A stretch of DNA of 64,000 nt from Streptomyces justiciae (GCF_015163075.1 NZ_JADDXU010000019.1:101773-165772), one strand, 5' to 3'; shown: positions 43,379-52,468, numbered from the stretch's first letter. Numbers and translations: made by a program. Notes: a model not told the origin generated them from the sequence alone.

Positions 43379-44469
43379 GACGCGACCTCCATGTCCGTGA
43401 CGGTGGTGTCCGCCACCGGGATGCCGAAATCGGGGGTGCCGTCCGCGTGCCAGCCGAGCTTCTGGACGCGGGTGTGCCGGTTGGGGTCGTTCAGCGGGTC
43501 GCCGACGATCTCCTTGTACTGGCGTGCGTGGTAGACGAGGACGTCGCTGCGGCCGTCCTCGGCGACGGTGAAGCAGTTGTGGCCCGGGCCGTACTGCTTG
43601 GTCGTGTCGTTGCTGGTGAAGACCGGTGTCGGCGACTTGGACCAGTTCGCGGGGTCCATGAGGTCGGCGTCCGCGTCGACGGTCAGCAGGCCCATGCAGT
43701 AGTGGAAGTCGGTGGCGCTGGCCGAGTACGACATGAAGAGCCGGCCGTTGCGGGCGATGACGGACGGGCCCTCGTTGACCTTGTAGCCGATGCACTCCCA
43801 GTCGTACTCGGGGGTGGACAGCCGCACTTGAGGCCCCGTCAGGGTCCAGGGGTTCGCCATCTTCGACAGCCACAGCGCGGTGTTGTTGGCCATGCCGGGC
43901 TCGTGCTGGGCCCAGGCGAGATAGCGGGTGCCGCGGTGGGTGAAGGTGGTGGCGTCGAGGGAGAAGGTCTCCCACGCGGTCTTGAGCTGGCCGCGTTCGG
44001 TCCAAGTGCCCTTGAACGGGTCGTGGTTGGCGTTCTCCAGCACCCAGATCCGGATGTCCCACACGCTCTCGGCGGGTGCGGAGGCGAAGTAGATGTACCA
44101 CTTGCCGCCGATGCGGTGGATCTCCGGTGCCCAGATGTGCGCGCCCATCGGGCCGGTCGCGTGCTTGGTCCAGATGACCGACTCCGCGGCGGTCGCGAGA
44201 CCGTTCAGGGTGCGGGAGCGGCGCAGGATGATCCGGTCGTACTCCGGGGCGGTGGCCGTGAAGTAGTACGTGCCGTCGGAGTGCCGGTGGATGTGCGGGT
44301 CGGCGCGGTTGCGGACGAGCGGGTTCACGAACGGGGCTGCCTTCTTCGGGCTCGATGCGGTCGGGCTCGGGGCGGCTGCGGCGACGGTGGGGGTCGCGGC
44401 CAGGGCGCCCGCGGCCAGGGCACCCTTCAGCAGCAGTCGTCGGTCGGGGACGGGGGGAACGCGGCTCAT
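43375..44469 (-). CDS. GH43 exo-1,5-alpha-L-arabinofuranosidase-type enzyme, secreted
   Basis: 364 residues. A twin-arginine signal (DRRLLLKGALAAGALAATP) is followed by a five-bladed propeller with NRADPHIHRHSDGTYYFTAT (base Asp), GAHIWAPEIHRIGGKWYIYF, and WECIGYKVNEGPSVI (acid Glu). These match subfamily 26 enzymes such as S. avermitilis Araf43A. It would release arabinose from arabinan or arabinogalactan side chains. It overlaps the exo-galactanase gene by 4 bases, forming a two-gene operon. Operator-like repeats precede it. Confidence 0.88.
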   Translation of the reverse strand: MSRVPPVPDRRLLLKGALAAGALAATPTVAAAAPSPTASSPKKAAPFVNPLVRNRADPHIHRHSDGTYYFTATAPEYDRIILRRSRTLNGLATAAESVIWTKHATGPMGAHIWAPEIHRIGGKWYIYFASAPAESVWDIRIWVLENANHDPFKGTWTERGQLKTAWETFSLDATTFTHRGTRYLAWAQHEPGMANNTALWLSKMANPWTLTGPQVRLSTPEYDWECIGYKVNEGPSVIARNGRLFMSYSASATDFHYCMGLLTVDADADLMDPANWSKSPTPVFTSNDTTKQYGPGHNCFTVAEDGRSDVLVYHARQYKEIVGDPLNDPNRHTRVQKLGWHADGTPDFGIPVADTTVTDMEVAS

Positions 44470-44503
44470 ACGGACTGCCTCTCGGGTGGGGTGTCCTGAG
44501 AGT

Positions 44504-44525
44504 GATGTTCGATATTGAGAACATC
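44504..44525 (-). promoter_or_regulatory. Inverted repeat in the GH43 operon promoter
   Basis: GATGTTC-N8-GAACATC is a perfect 7-bp inverted repeat, 35 bases before the GH43 start codon, in AT-richer DNA than the surroundings. A partial copy (GTTATTGCGAACA) follows. It differs from the LacI-type boxes and suggests a second regulator. Confidence 0.5.
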
Positions 44526-44597
44526 TGTTGTTATTGCGAACAGCCGAAAGGTACGGCGGGCAACAGGGGAGGTCAACGGGTCGGACGCGACGAAAGA

Positions 44598-44621
44598 AGG
44601 CGCTTTCTGCGAGCGCTTTCT
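44598..44621. promoter_or_regulatory. Tandem GCGCTTTCT boxes
   Basis: AGGCGCTTTCT (44598-44608) and AGCGCTTTCT (44612-44621) sit side by side between the GH43 operon and the divergent repeat protein. GAAGGCGCTTTCT recurs exactly at 62836. Confidence 0.55.
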
Positions 44622-44707
44622 GTCTGCGCGTCCGGCGCGCGTGGCGGGGCACGTCCCAGGGGCGGATTTTTTGTTATCGCCCGCCGCCCCGCCGCGTCTC
44701 CCCTCCC

Positions 44708-46795
44708 GTGCGCAGCCATACCCACAAGACAGCAGCGGCCGCCGGTGCCCTCGCGGCGGTCGCCGCCCTCCTCGCCACCGCTCCCCCAGCCCGGGCGGCC
44801 GGCGGCCGGGACGTCACCGCCGACGTGCTCGCGGGCCGGGACGTCACGCTCACCGGCGACACGGTCGTCACCGTGCCGTCCGGGACGACGACGTACGACG
44901 GAGTCTTCCGCGGCGAGGGCACGCTCACCGTGCGCGGCACCGGGACGCTGATCCTGACCAAGGACAGCGACTTCACGCTCCCGAAGGCACGGCAGCGGCA
45001 GAAGGTGTCGGTCCAGGGCGGCAACCACCCGTACGTCACCACCGCCACCCCCGACCCGCCCGCGATCACGGTCGCCCGCGGCGCCACCCTCCAGTACGGC
45101 AACGGCGGGTCGACCGGGGTGATCGGCCACTACCCGTACAACACCCCGGCCTTCCGCCTCAACCAGGACAACATCCGGGTCGACGGCACCCTGAGGCTGT
45201 CCCTGAAGAACGTCCCCTACAACCTGGGCACCATCAGCGGCTCCGGCCTGATCACCCAGCCGCGCTTCCTCTGGGCCACATGGGACGTGACGTCAGGGCC
45301 CTTCTCCGGGGTGATCGACAACGGCACGCAGACGAACGCCGGACGACCGGAGTACGCGACCTCCCTGCCGGGGATGCGCAAGGTCCTCAACCAGGGCACC
45401 TGGACCGTGGACACCCCGCTCGGCCAGACGGTCACGATGGGCATGGACTTCTACCAGCGCGAGTACGGCAGCGACATCAACGTCCAGTCCCGCCCCGGCG
45501 GCAAGGTGATCCTCAGGGGCCAGTACAGCTGGTCGGACCAGGGCGGCGACACCGACCCCTCCCTCAGCGACCCGGCCCTGAACTGGACGCCCGCCCGCAA
45601 GAACGTCAACAAGCGCGGCACCAACATCAAGGGCGCCGACGTCCAGTGGGGCGACGGCACCACGCACAAGATCTTCATGCCGGGCACGGCGGAGACGGTC
45701 TACATCAACCTCCTCGCCGCCCGCTCCCGTTCCCTCCTCACCTTCGACTACAACGGCCCGGTGACCCTCGGCGCCCCCATCGGCGGCGGCAAGTTCCACG
45801 ACACGCTCGCGGCGCCCGGCGCCGGGGACATCGTCATCGCCGGGACGCGCGGCAACGACGTCACGTTCGCGGCCGTCCAGTACTACGACGGCTCCACGAC
45901 CGTCGAGAAGGGGGCGGTGCTGCGGCTGGGCAGCGGCCGGGCGGGCGGCGACGGTGGGCTGTACACCGCAGGCAGTCTGTACAAGGTCGTCAACGACGGC
46001 TCGCTGGTCCTGAACAACGTGACCAAGTCCCTTGCCCTGCCCCGGATCAGCGGCAGCGGCTCGCTCACGCAGACGGGCAGCGCGACGACGACACTGACGG
46101 GGACCTCGGTGACGTACACCGGCACGACGACGGTGAAGAAGGGCACGCTGGCGCTGCGCGGCGGAGCAACTCTGCGCCACAGCAAGGCGATCCGGCTGAC
46201 CACGCCCGGCGCACGGCTCGACGCCGGTACGGCGGGGCTGCGGGTGGCGACCTCGCTGAGCGGCAAGGGCACGGTGAAGGGGGCGGTGACGAACGAGGGC
46301 GTGGTGACGAGCGGCGTCACGGTCGCTGGGGCGTACACCCAGGGCGCGAAGGGTGAACTCGTTCTGGGCGCAAGGCCGTTGAAGGTGACCGGCGCGGTCC
46401 GGCTGGCCGGGGACCTCGACCTGGCGGCGGCAGGGTCGGACCCCGCGAAGAAGATCACTGTGCTGGACCACAAGGGGACCGCGAAGACGAAGGGCGCCTT
46501 CACCGGGTTGAAGGAGGGCACGAAGATCAAGCTCGTGGACACCACTTACCGGATCACCTACAAGGGCGGAGACGGCAACGACGTCGTCCTCACCGCCACC
46601 ACGGCCAAGACCACCGAAGCAAAAACAACCCCGTCCGCCGCAGCCGACGTGACCCACACCGCGGGCGCCGCACAGGACGACAAGCTCGCCTGGTGGCCGT
46701 ACGCCTTGGGCCTGGGCCTCCTGGGCGGCTTGGCGGTCCCGGCGACGCGCTACAGGCGGGGCCGCCGCGGGGGCGGAAGGCACGCGGCACACTGA
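44708..46795 (+). CDS. Membrane-anchored beta-helix protein with autotransporter-type (PATR) repeats
   Basis: 695 residues. A signal peptide ends at ARAAGG. The mature part is a beta-helix-like chain with PATR repeats, e.g. SGSLTQTGSATTTLTGTSVT then YTGTTTVKKGTLALRGGATL and GTLTVRGTGTLILTKDSDFT. A Thr/Ala linker leads to a C-terminal membrane helix (WWPYALGLGLLGGLAVPA) and basic tail (RYRRGRRGG). There is no autotransporter barrel, so the protein is anchored at the cell membrane and exposed outside. The GTG start has no clear ribosome site. A wall-bound adhesin or glycan-binding role is inferred. Confidence 0.75.
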   Translation: MRSHTHKTAAAAGALAAVAALLATAPPARAAGGRDVTADVLAGRDVTLTGDTVVTVPSGTTTYDGVFRGEGTLTVRGTGTLILTKDSDFTLPKARQRQKVSVQGGNHPYVTTATPDPPAITVARGATLQYGNGGSTGVIGHYPYNTPAFRLNQDNIRVDGTLRLSLKNVPYNLGTISGSGLITQPRFLWATWDVTSGPFSGVIDNGTQTNAGRPEYATSLPGMRKVLNQGTWTVDTPLGQTVTMGMDFYQREYGSDINVQSRPGGKVILRGQYSWSDQGGDTDPSLSDPALNWTPARKNVNKRGTNIKGADVQWGDGTTHKIFMPGTAETVYINLLAARSRSLLTFDYNGPVTLGAPIGGGKFHDTLAAPGAGDIVIAGTRGNDVTFAAVQYYDGSTTVEKGAVLRLGSGRAGGDGGLYTAGSLYKVVNDGSLVLNNVTKSLALPRISGSGSLTQTGSATTTLTGTSVTYTGTTTVKKGTLALRGGATLRHSKAIRLTTPGARLDAGTAGLRVATSLSGKGTVKGAVTNEGVVTSGVTVAGAYTQGAKGELVLGARPLKVTGAVRLAGDLDLAAAGSDPAKKITVLDHKGTAKTKGAFTGLKEGTKIKLVDTTYRITYKGGDGNDVVLTATTAKTTEAKTTPSAAADVTHTAGAAQDDKLAWWPYALGLGLLGGLAVPATRYRRGRRGGGRHAAH

Positions 46796-46820
46796 CAGCG
46801 CCGGGCAGTGACACCCCCCA

Positions 46821-46865
46821 GGGGCGCGGGGAACTGCGCAACCAGCCACAACCGGCCCGCACCCG
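46821..46865. repeat. Streptomyces intergenic repeat, copy 3
   Basis: GGGGCGCGGGGAACTGCGCA followed by ACCAGCCACAACCGGCCCGC, the most complete copy in the window; lies between the PATR protein gene and mmuM. Confidence 0.85.
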
Positions 46866-46917
46866 GCCCCCAACATCAAGACGCACCCCCGTAGCCGCAC
46901 CGACTACTGTCACCCAC

Positions 46918-47841
46918 ATGACCAGCACCACACCCCTCGCCCAGGCGCTAGCCACCCGCACCGTCGTCCTCGACGGCGGCATGTCCAACCAGCTCGAGTC
47001 CGCCGGCCACGACCTGAGCGACGAGCTGTGGTCGGCCCGTCTCCTCGCCGAACGCCCCGAGGCGATCACCGAGGCGCACCTCGCCTACTACGAGGCCGGC
47101 GCGGACGTGGCGATCACCTCCAGCTACCAGGCCACTTTCGAGGGCTTCGAGAAGCGCGGCATCAGCCACGACCGCGCCACCGAGCTGCTGTCCCTCAGCG
47201 TGGAGCTGGCCCGCGAGGCGGCCCGGCAGGCGCAGGCGAAGGGCGTCACCCGCCCGCTGTACGTGGCCGCGTCCGTCGGCCCCTACGGGGCGATGCTCGC
47301 GGACGGCTCCGAGTACCGCGGCCGGTACGGGCTGAGCGTGGCCGAGCTGGAGGCCTTCCACCGCCCGCGCCTGGAGGTGCTGGCTGCGGCGGGACCTGAC
47401 GTCCTGGCCCTCGAAACGGTGCCGGACGCCGACGAGGCGCAGGCGCTGCTGCGGGCACTGCGCGGTCTGGACACGCCTGCCTGGCTGTCGTACTCGGTCG
47501 CGGGCGACCGTACCCGCGCCGGTCAGCCCCTGGAGGAGGCCTTCGCCCTGGCCGCCGACGCGGACGAGGTCATCGCGGTCGGCGTGAACTGCTGCGCGCC
47601 GGAGGACGTGGACGCGGCGGTCGAGATCGCGGCCCGGGTCACCGGCAAGCCGGTCGTGGTCTACCCGAACAGCGGCGAGGCCTGGGACGCCGAGGCCCGT
47701 GCCTGGAACGGCCGCTCCAGCTTCGAGCCCCGCGAGGTACTGGCCTGGGAGGGGGCCGGGGCGCGGCTGATCGGCGGTTGCTGCCGGGTGGGCCCGGAGG
47801 CGATCGCGTCGATCGCGGGGACGCTGTCGCCGAAGGCGTAG
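46918..47841 (+). CDS. mmuM: Homocysteine S-methyltransferase
   Basis: 307 residues. It methylates homocysteine with S-methylmethionine or SAM to make methionine in the cytoplasm. The zinc ligands are the Cys in GVNCCAPED and the pair in LIGGCCRVG. The N-terminal barrel motif is VVLDGGMSNQLE. The ATG at 46918 is the only start that fits the family's N-terminus. It seems unrelated to the surrounding sugar genes. Confidence 0.94.
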   Translation: MTSTTPLAQALATRTVVLDGGMSNQLESAGHDLSDELWSARLLAERPEAITEAHLAYYEAGADVAITSSYQATFEGFEKRGISHDRATELLSLSVELAREAARQAQAKGVTRPLYVAASVGPYGAMLADGSEYRGRYGLSVAELEAFHRPRLEVLAAAGPDVLALETVPDADEAQALLRALRGLDTPAWLSYSVAGDRTRAGQPLEEAFALAADADEVIAVGVNCCAPEDVDAAVEIAARVTGKPVVVYPNSGEAWDAEARAWNGRSSFEPREVLAWEGAGARLIGGCCRVGPEAIASIAGTLSPKA

Positions 47842-47887
47842 TCCGCACCCTCCCTCTCCTCGTCGCTCGCTGCTAGCCTCCGTTTCG

Positions 47888-47900
47888 GGAACCGGTTGCC
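47888..47900 (+). promoter_or_regulatory. AACCGGTT operator upstream of the LacI-family gene
   Basis: GGAACCGGTTGCC lies 62 bases before the regulator start and just after a possible -10 (TAGCCT, 47875-47880). It implies autorepression. Confidence 0.6.
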
Positions 47901-47961
47901 GTCGTGTTGCCGCAGTTCCCGAGGGGTGGGCCGGAGCGCGGGGAGAGGGACGGGGCCGGGC

Positions 47962-49026
47962 ATGACCAGGAAGAGCGAGGACACCAGCCGGAGCACCATC
48001 CGTGACGTGGCGGCCCGCGCGGGGGTGTCCGCGTCGACCGTGTCGCGGGTGCTCGGCGGGGTCTACCCCGTGAGTGCGACGACCCGGACGCGCGTACTGC
48101 GAGCCGTGCGCGAGATGGACTACGTCGCCGACGCGCGCGCCAAGGCGATCGCGGGCGTCGGCACGCCCACGCTGGCGTTCGTGCTGGAGGACATCACCGG
48201 CCCGTCGTTCGCGCTGATGGCGCACGGTGTGGAGCGCGAGGCGACCCGGCTCGGGCATCTGTGTCTGGTGTGCAGCACGGAGGGTGACGCCCGGCACGAG
48301 GTCGAGTTCGTGGAGATGATGCGCGCCCAGCGGGCCGCCGCGGTGATCCTGGTCGGCGGTGGCGCCGACACCGTCGAGTACCGCGACCGCACCCGCCGCA
48401 TGGCCGACTCCCTCGCCTCGGCCGGCTCCCGGCTGGTGCTGTGCGGACGTCCGCCGCTGGGCCCCGGGGCGCCGGTGACGGTCATCGAGTACGACAACGA
48501 GGGCGGCGCCTACGCCCTGGTCGCGTACGTCCTCGCGCAGGGCCACCACAGGGTGCTGTTCCTCGGCGGCAAGCCGGACCACACCACCGCCCAGGGCCGT
48601 GAGCGCGGCTATCTCGCCGCCCACCGCGCCCGTGGCCTGGAACCCGATCCCGAGCTGGTCCTGCACGGCGACTTCACCCGCGACTCGGGCCATCGGCTGA
48701 TGCGCCAAGTCCTGGAGCGGGGGCTGGAGTTCACGGCGGTGGTCGCCGCCACCGACATGGTCGCGGCGGGTGCGCTCACCGCGCTGCACGAGGCGGGGCT
48801 GAGCGTGCCGGACGACGTGTCGCTGGCCGGGTACGACGACATCCCGTTCGCCCGGGATCTGCATCCGGCGCTGACGACCGTGCATGTTCCCTACGAGGAG
48901 TTGGGCAGGCTCGCGGTACGGACCGCGCTGGGGCGCGAGCCGAACACGCCGGACGAGCATCTGCTGCTGGGGACGCATGTGGTGGTGCGGAACTCGGTGG
49001 CGGCCGTGGAGGAGGCCGCGGCATAG
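47962..49026 (+). CDS. LacI-family repressor of the pectin/arabinogalactan locus
   Basis: 354 residues. The helix-turn-helix is IRDVAARAGVSASTVSRVLG, followed by the hinge region and a periplasmic-binding-protein-like sensor with AVVAATDMVAAGALTALHEA and VSLAGYDDIPFARDLHPALT. The ATG at 47962 opens the conserved N-terminus. An AACCGGTT box precedes it, and the same box precedes the GH127 gene 120 bases downstream and the importer operon at 62369. It probably represses these genes until an imported oligosaccharide binds. Confidence 0.93.
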   Translation: MTRKSEDTSRSTIRDVAARAGVSASTVSRVLGGVYPVSATTRTRVLRAVREMDYVADARAKAIAGVGTPTLAFVLEDITGPSFALMAHGVEREATRLGHLCLVCSTEGDARHEVEFVEMMRAQRAAAVILVGGGADTVEYRDRTRRMADSLASAGSRLVLCGRPPLGPGAPVTVIEYDNEGGAYALVAYVLAQGHHRVLFLGGKPDHTTAQGRERGYLAAHRARGLEPDPELVLHGDFTRDSGHRLMRQVLERGLEFTAVVAATDMVAAGALTALHEAGLSVPDDVSLAGYDDIPFARDLHPALTTVHVPYEELGRLAVRTALGREPNTPDEHLLLGTHVVVRNSVAAVEEAAA

Positions 49027-49079
49027 CACGGCCACGACCGCCCCGTGTCGCCGTGGTGTAGCACGGCCATGGCACCCCC

Positions 49080-49108
49080 TTGTCGTCGATCCGGACGTTT
49101 CCTATGCT
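49080..49108 (+). promoter_or_regulatory. Predicted GH127 promoter
   Basis: -35 TTGTCG (49080-49085), 17-base spacer, -10 TATGCT (49103-49108). The start of transcription should fall near 49115. Confidence 0.7.
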
Positions 49109-49118
49109 CACGGCGACA

Positions 49119-49131
49119 GCAACCGGTTTCT
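49119..49131 (+). promoter_or_regulatory. AACCGGTT operator of the GH127 gene
   Basis: GCAACCGGTTTCT lies just after the predicted -10, around +5 to +17, an ideal place for a LacI-type block. The same 13 bases occur at 62461. Confidence 0.7.
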
Positions 49132-49149
49132 ATCCGGGGAGTACCGCGC

Positions 49150-51006
49150 ATGCCCACCGGCCCGATCCGTCTCACCGACCGCGCGTCGAGCGCGCTGCGC
49201 CCGGCGACCGCCGCCCGCATCACCGGCGGCTTCTGGGCCGAGCGGCGCAGAGCCAACGCCGAGGTGAGCATCCCGCAGGGCCCGGCCCGGCTGGAGTCGG
49301 CCGGGAACCTGGCCAACCTGCGGGCCGCCGCGGCGGGCGAGGGCGCCTTCACCGGCGACTTCCCGTTCCAGGACTCGGACGTCCACAAGTGGCTGGAGGC
49401 GGCGTCCTGGCAGCTGGCCGACACCCCGGACGACGCCGAACTGGCCGCCAAGGTAGCCGAGTTGACTGGTCTCCTCGCCGCCGCCCAGGAGAGCGACGGC
49501 TATCTCCAGACGTACTACCAGGTCGCCCACCCCGAGAAGCGCTGGCAGGAGCTGGGCTGGGGCCACGAGTTGTACTGCGCGGGCCATCTGATCCAGGCCG
49601 CGGTCGCCCACCACCGGGCGACGGGACGTGGTGAACTCCTCGACGTGGCCGAGCGGTTCGCCGTACTCGTGGACTCGGTGTTCGGTCCGGACAAGGAGAT
49701 CGACGGGGTGTGCGGGCACCCCGAGATCGAGACCGCGCTGGTGGAGCTGTACCGGGAGACCGAGGAGCGGCGCTGGCTGGACCTCGCCGGGTACTTCGTG
49801 GACCGGCGCGGATACGGGCTGCTCGACGCCGAGGTCAACGCGCATCTGGGCAAGGCCTATTGGCAGGACCACACTCCGGTGCGCGAGGCCACGTCCGTCG
49901 CCGGGCACGCCGTACGGCAGTTGTATCTGCTGGCGGCCGTGACGGACCTGGCCGCGGAGACCGGCGACGGTGAACTGCGGGCCGTGGCCGAGCGGTTGTG
50001 GGACGCGATGGTGGCGTCGAAGACGTATCTGACGGGCGGGCTCGGCGCCCGGCACGAGGGTGAGGCGTTCGGGGAGCCGTACGAACTGCCGCCGGACCGC
50101 GCCTACGCGGAGACCTGTGCGGCGATCGCGTCGATCCAGTGGTCGTGGCGGATGGCGCTGCTGACCGGCGACGCGAAGTACTCCGACCTGGTCGAGCGCA
50201 CGCTCTACAACGGTTTCCTGGTCGGTGTCGGCCTCGACGGCGACAGCTGGCTGTACGTCAACCCGCTCCAGGTCCGCGAGGAGTACGAGGGCGCCTTCGA
50301 GCCGGACAAGACGGCCCGCCGCACCCCGTGGTTCCGCTGCGCCTGCTGCCCACCGAACGTCATGCGGCTGCTGGCCTCGCTCCCCCACTACCTGGCGAGC
50401 GGCGACGCGGAGGGGCTCCAGCTGCACCAGTACGCGACGGGCGTGTACGAGGCCGGTGGCGGCCGGGTCCGGGTGGAGACCGCGTATCCGTGGCAGGGGC
50501 GGATCACGGTGACCGTCGAGGAGGCGCCGGAGGACGCCGACTGGACGCTGTCGCTGCGCATCCCCTCCTGGTGCACGGACTTCACCGCCTCGGCCCCGGA
50601 CGGCGCGGCGCCCGCCGAGACCCATCCGGGCTGGCTGCGGCTGCGGCGCCGCTGGTACCCCGGTGACACCCTCACCCTCGACCTGGAGGTGGAGACCCGG
50701 CTGACCCGCCCCGGCCCCTACGTGGACGCCGTACGGGGTTGTGTGGCGATCGAGCGCGGCCCGCTGGTGCACTGTCTGGAGGCCGTCGACCAGGCGCCCG
50801 GCCTCCGCTTCGAGGATCTCACCCTCCCCGACGGCGCCCGCCTCGCCGCCCACCACGACCCCGGGCTGCTCGGCGGGGTCACCGTGGTCACGGCCGACGG
50901 ACGGAGCCGGGGAGCCGAAGCCGTCGTACCACTGACCGCAGTTCCGTACTACGCGTGGGCGAACCGGCGGCCGGGGGCGATGCGGGTGTGGATTCCGCGG
51001 GAGTGA
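49150..51006 (+). CDS. GH127 beta-L-arabinofuranosidase (HypBA1-like)
   Basis: 618 residues, no signal peptide. The zinc/thiolate active site of the family is visible: Glu321 and Cys323 (RAYAETCAAI), and Cys399 and Cys400 (FRCACCPPNVMRLLASLPHY), where the first of the pair would be the nucleophile. The (alpha/alpha)6 barrel is followed by two beta domains. GGGGAG lies 8 bases before the ATG. It would release L-arabinose from beta-linked arabino-oligosaccharides inside the cell. Its 3' end overlaps the convergent carboxylesterase by 119 bases. Confidence 0.93.
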   Translation: MPTGPIRLTDRASSALRPATAARITGGFWAERRRANAEVSIPQGPARLESAGNLANLRAAAAGEGAFTGDFPFQDSDVHKWLEAASWQLADTPDDAELAAKVAELTGLLAAAQESDGYLQTYYQVAHPEKRWQELGWGHELYCAGHLIQAAVAHHRATGRGELLDVAERFAVLVDSVFGPDKEIDGVCGHPEIETALVELYRETEERRWLDLAGYFVDRRGYGLLDAEVNAHLGKAYWQDHTPVREATSVAGHAVRQLYLLAAVTDLAAETGDGELRAVAERLWDAMVASKTYLTGGLGARHEGEAFGEPYELPPDRAYAETCAAIASIQWSWRMALLTGDAKYSDLVERTLYNGFLVGVGLDGDSWLYVNPLQVREEYEGAFEPDKTARRTPWFRCACCPPNVMRLLASLPHYLASGDAEGLQLHQYATGVYEAGGGRVRVETAYPWQGRITVTVEEAPEDADWTLSLRIPSWCTDFTASAPDGAAPAETHPGWLRLRRRWYPGDTLTLDLEVETRLTRPGPYVDAVRGCVAIERGPLVHCLEAVDQAPGLRFEDLTLPDGARLAAHHDPGLLGGVTVVTADGRSRGAEAVVPLTAVPYYAWANRRPGAMRVWIPRE

Positions 51007-52468
51007 CGTCGGGGGCCCACAGGGCCAGCTCGGCGTCGAGCGGGCCGTACGCGAGGTGCGGCTCGCCGTCGCCGAAGATCCGCACCGGGTGCGTGGCGTC
51101 CCACGCCTGCCAGCCGGGGTTGCCGTCCGTCGCGAACCGCACCCACGCCCCGTGCATGGCGTCGCTCAGCTCCTGCGGGGCGCCGTCGCCCGCCAGCTTG
51201 GCCGACTCGGGGCTCTCCCCGGTGTCGAAGACGAACCCGAGTTCGAGGGCGTGGCAGGAGCCGAGGTCGGGGAGGTTCGAGGGCCAGGCGAACTCGTAGA
51301 CGTACGACATGCCGGGGCGGGCGTCGGCGAGCCGGTGGAGGGGGATGCGCAGCAGGTGGTCGGTGACCATCTGGCCGACGATCTCGGCGGTGCCGGCGTC
51401 GGGGTGCAGGGCGCGGTAGCCGCGCGGCACCTCGTGGCTGGTGTGGCAGCGGGCCATGGCGCCGGCGAGGGCGACCGGGCCGAGCCGGTCGACGCGTTCC
51501 AGCAGGCCGCCGGGGACCAGCCAGAGCCGGTACTCGTCCCGGGTCCAGCCGGCCATCAGCTCGACGTCACGGGCCGCGTCCCCGTCGACCAGGGCGTCCA
51601 GCGGGTCGCGCGGGACGAGGTCGCCGTCGACGACGATGCCGAAGGCGGGGCCGCCGAGCACCGGGCTGCTGAGCTTGCCGACCTCGGCCTGGGTGCGCAA
51701 CAGCAGCTCGCGGTCGACCTCGGCGAAGGCCGCGGCGGTGGCGGGGATCTTCAGCCGGGTCGCCATCCGGCGCACCATGCGCCGCACCTTGTCCCGGTCG
51801 GCGGCCTCGGGCGGACCGCTCTGCAGGATCGCGCGCCGGACCAGGCCCTGGGCCTGCGGCGCGGCGAGCAGGGCACCGGTGCTGATCGCGCCCGCCGACT
51901 GCCCCGCCAGGGTGATGCGGGCGGGGTCGCCGCCGAACGCCTCCACCGAGCGGTGGACCCACTCCAGGGCGGCGAGCTGGTCGCGCAGGCCGGGGTTGGC
52001 GGGGGCGTCCGGGAACAGCCCGTAGCCCTCCACCCCCAGCCGGTAGTTCACGGAGACGAAGACGACGCCGTCCCTGGCGAAGGCATGCCCGTCGTAGACC
52101 GGAACGGCCGAGGAACCCCTGGTCAGAGCCCCGCCGTGCAACCAGACCAGGACCGGGAGCCGGGCCCCGCGGCCCGGCTCCGGTGTCCACACGTTGAGGT
52201 TGAGGCAGTCGTCCCCGGGCACCGCCGGGTCGGACAGGTACTGCGCGAAGGCCTCGGAGTACGGCGGTTTCGGCGCCGTCGGCCCGAAGGCGACGGCATC
52301 CCGCACCCCGTCCCAGGGCTCGGGCGGCAGTGGCGGCCGGAACCGGCGCGCTCCGAAGGGCGGCGCCCCGTAGGGGATGCCCCGGAACACCGCCACACCC
52401 CGTTCGTACCGGCCGCGGACGGCCCCGTAGGGCGTCCTGACCACGGGGTTCGCCTGGTCTGCCGTCAT
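50888..52468 (-). CDS. Carboxylesterase type B
   Basis: 526 residues, no obvious signal peptide. The nucleophile Ser is in TLAGQSAGAIS, the oxyanion loop is WLHGGAL, and the His is in GSCHALELGFVF. The acid residue is expected near GWTRDEY. The family motif EDCLNLNVW appears as DDCLNLNVW. The last ~38 residues are Ser/Thr/Arg-rich, not conserved, and antisense to the GH127 3' end. It lies 145 bases after the lyase-fold gene on the same strand and may remove acyl groups from imported or external glycans. Confidence 0.9.
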   Translation of the reverse strand: MTADQANPVVRTPYGAVRGRYERGVAVFRGIPYGAPPFGARRFRPPLPPEPWDGVRDAVAFGPTAPKPPYSEAFAQYLSDPAVPGDDCLNLNVWTPEPGRGARLPVLVWLHGGALTRGSSAVPVYDGHAFARDGVVFVSVNYRLGVEGYGLFPDAPANPGLRDQLAALEWVHRSVEAFGGDPARITLAGQSAGAISTGALLAAPQAQGLVRRAILQSGPPEAADRDKVRRMVRRMATRLKIPATAAAFAEVDRELLLRTQAEVGKLSSPVLGGPAFGIVVDGDLVPRDPLDALVDGDAARDVELMAGWTRDEYRLWLVPGGLLERVDRLGPVALAGAMARCHTSHEVPRGYRALHPDAGTAEIVGQMVTDHLLRIPLHRLADARPGMSYVYEFAWPSNLPDLGSCHALELGFVFDTGESPESAKLAGDGAPQELSDAMHGAWVRFATDGNPGWQAWDATHPVRIFGDGEPHLAYGPLDAELALWAPDVTPAESTPASPPAAGSPTRSTELRSVVRRLRLPGSVRRP

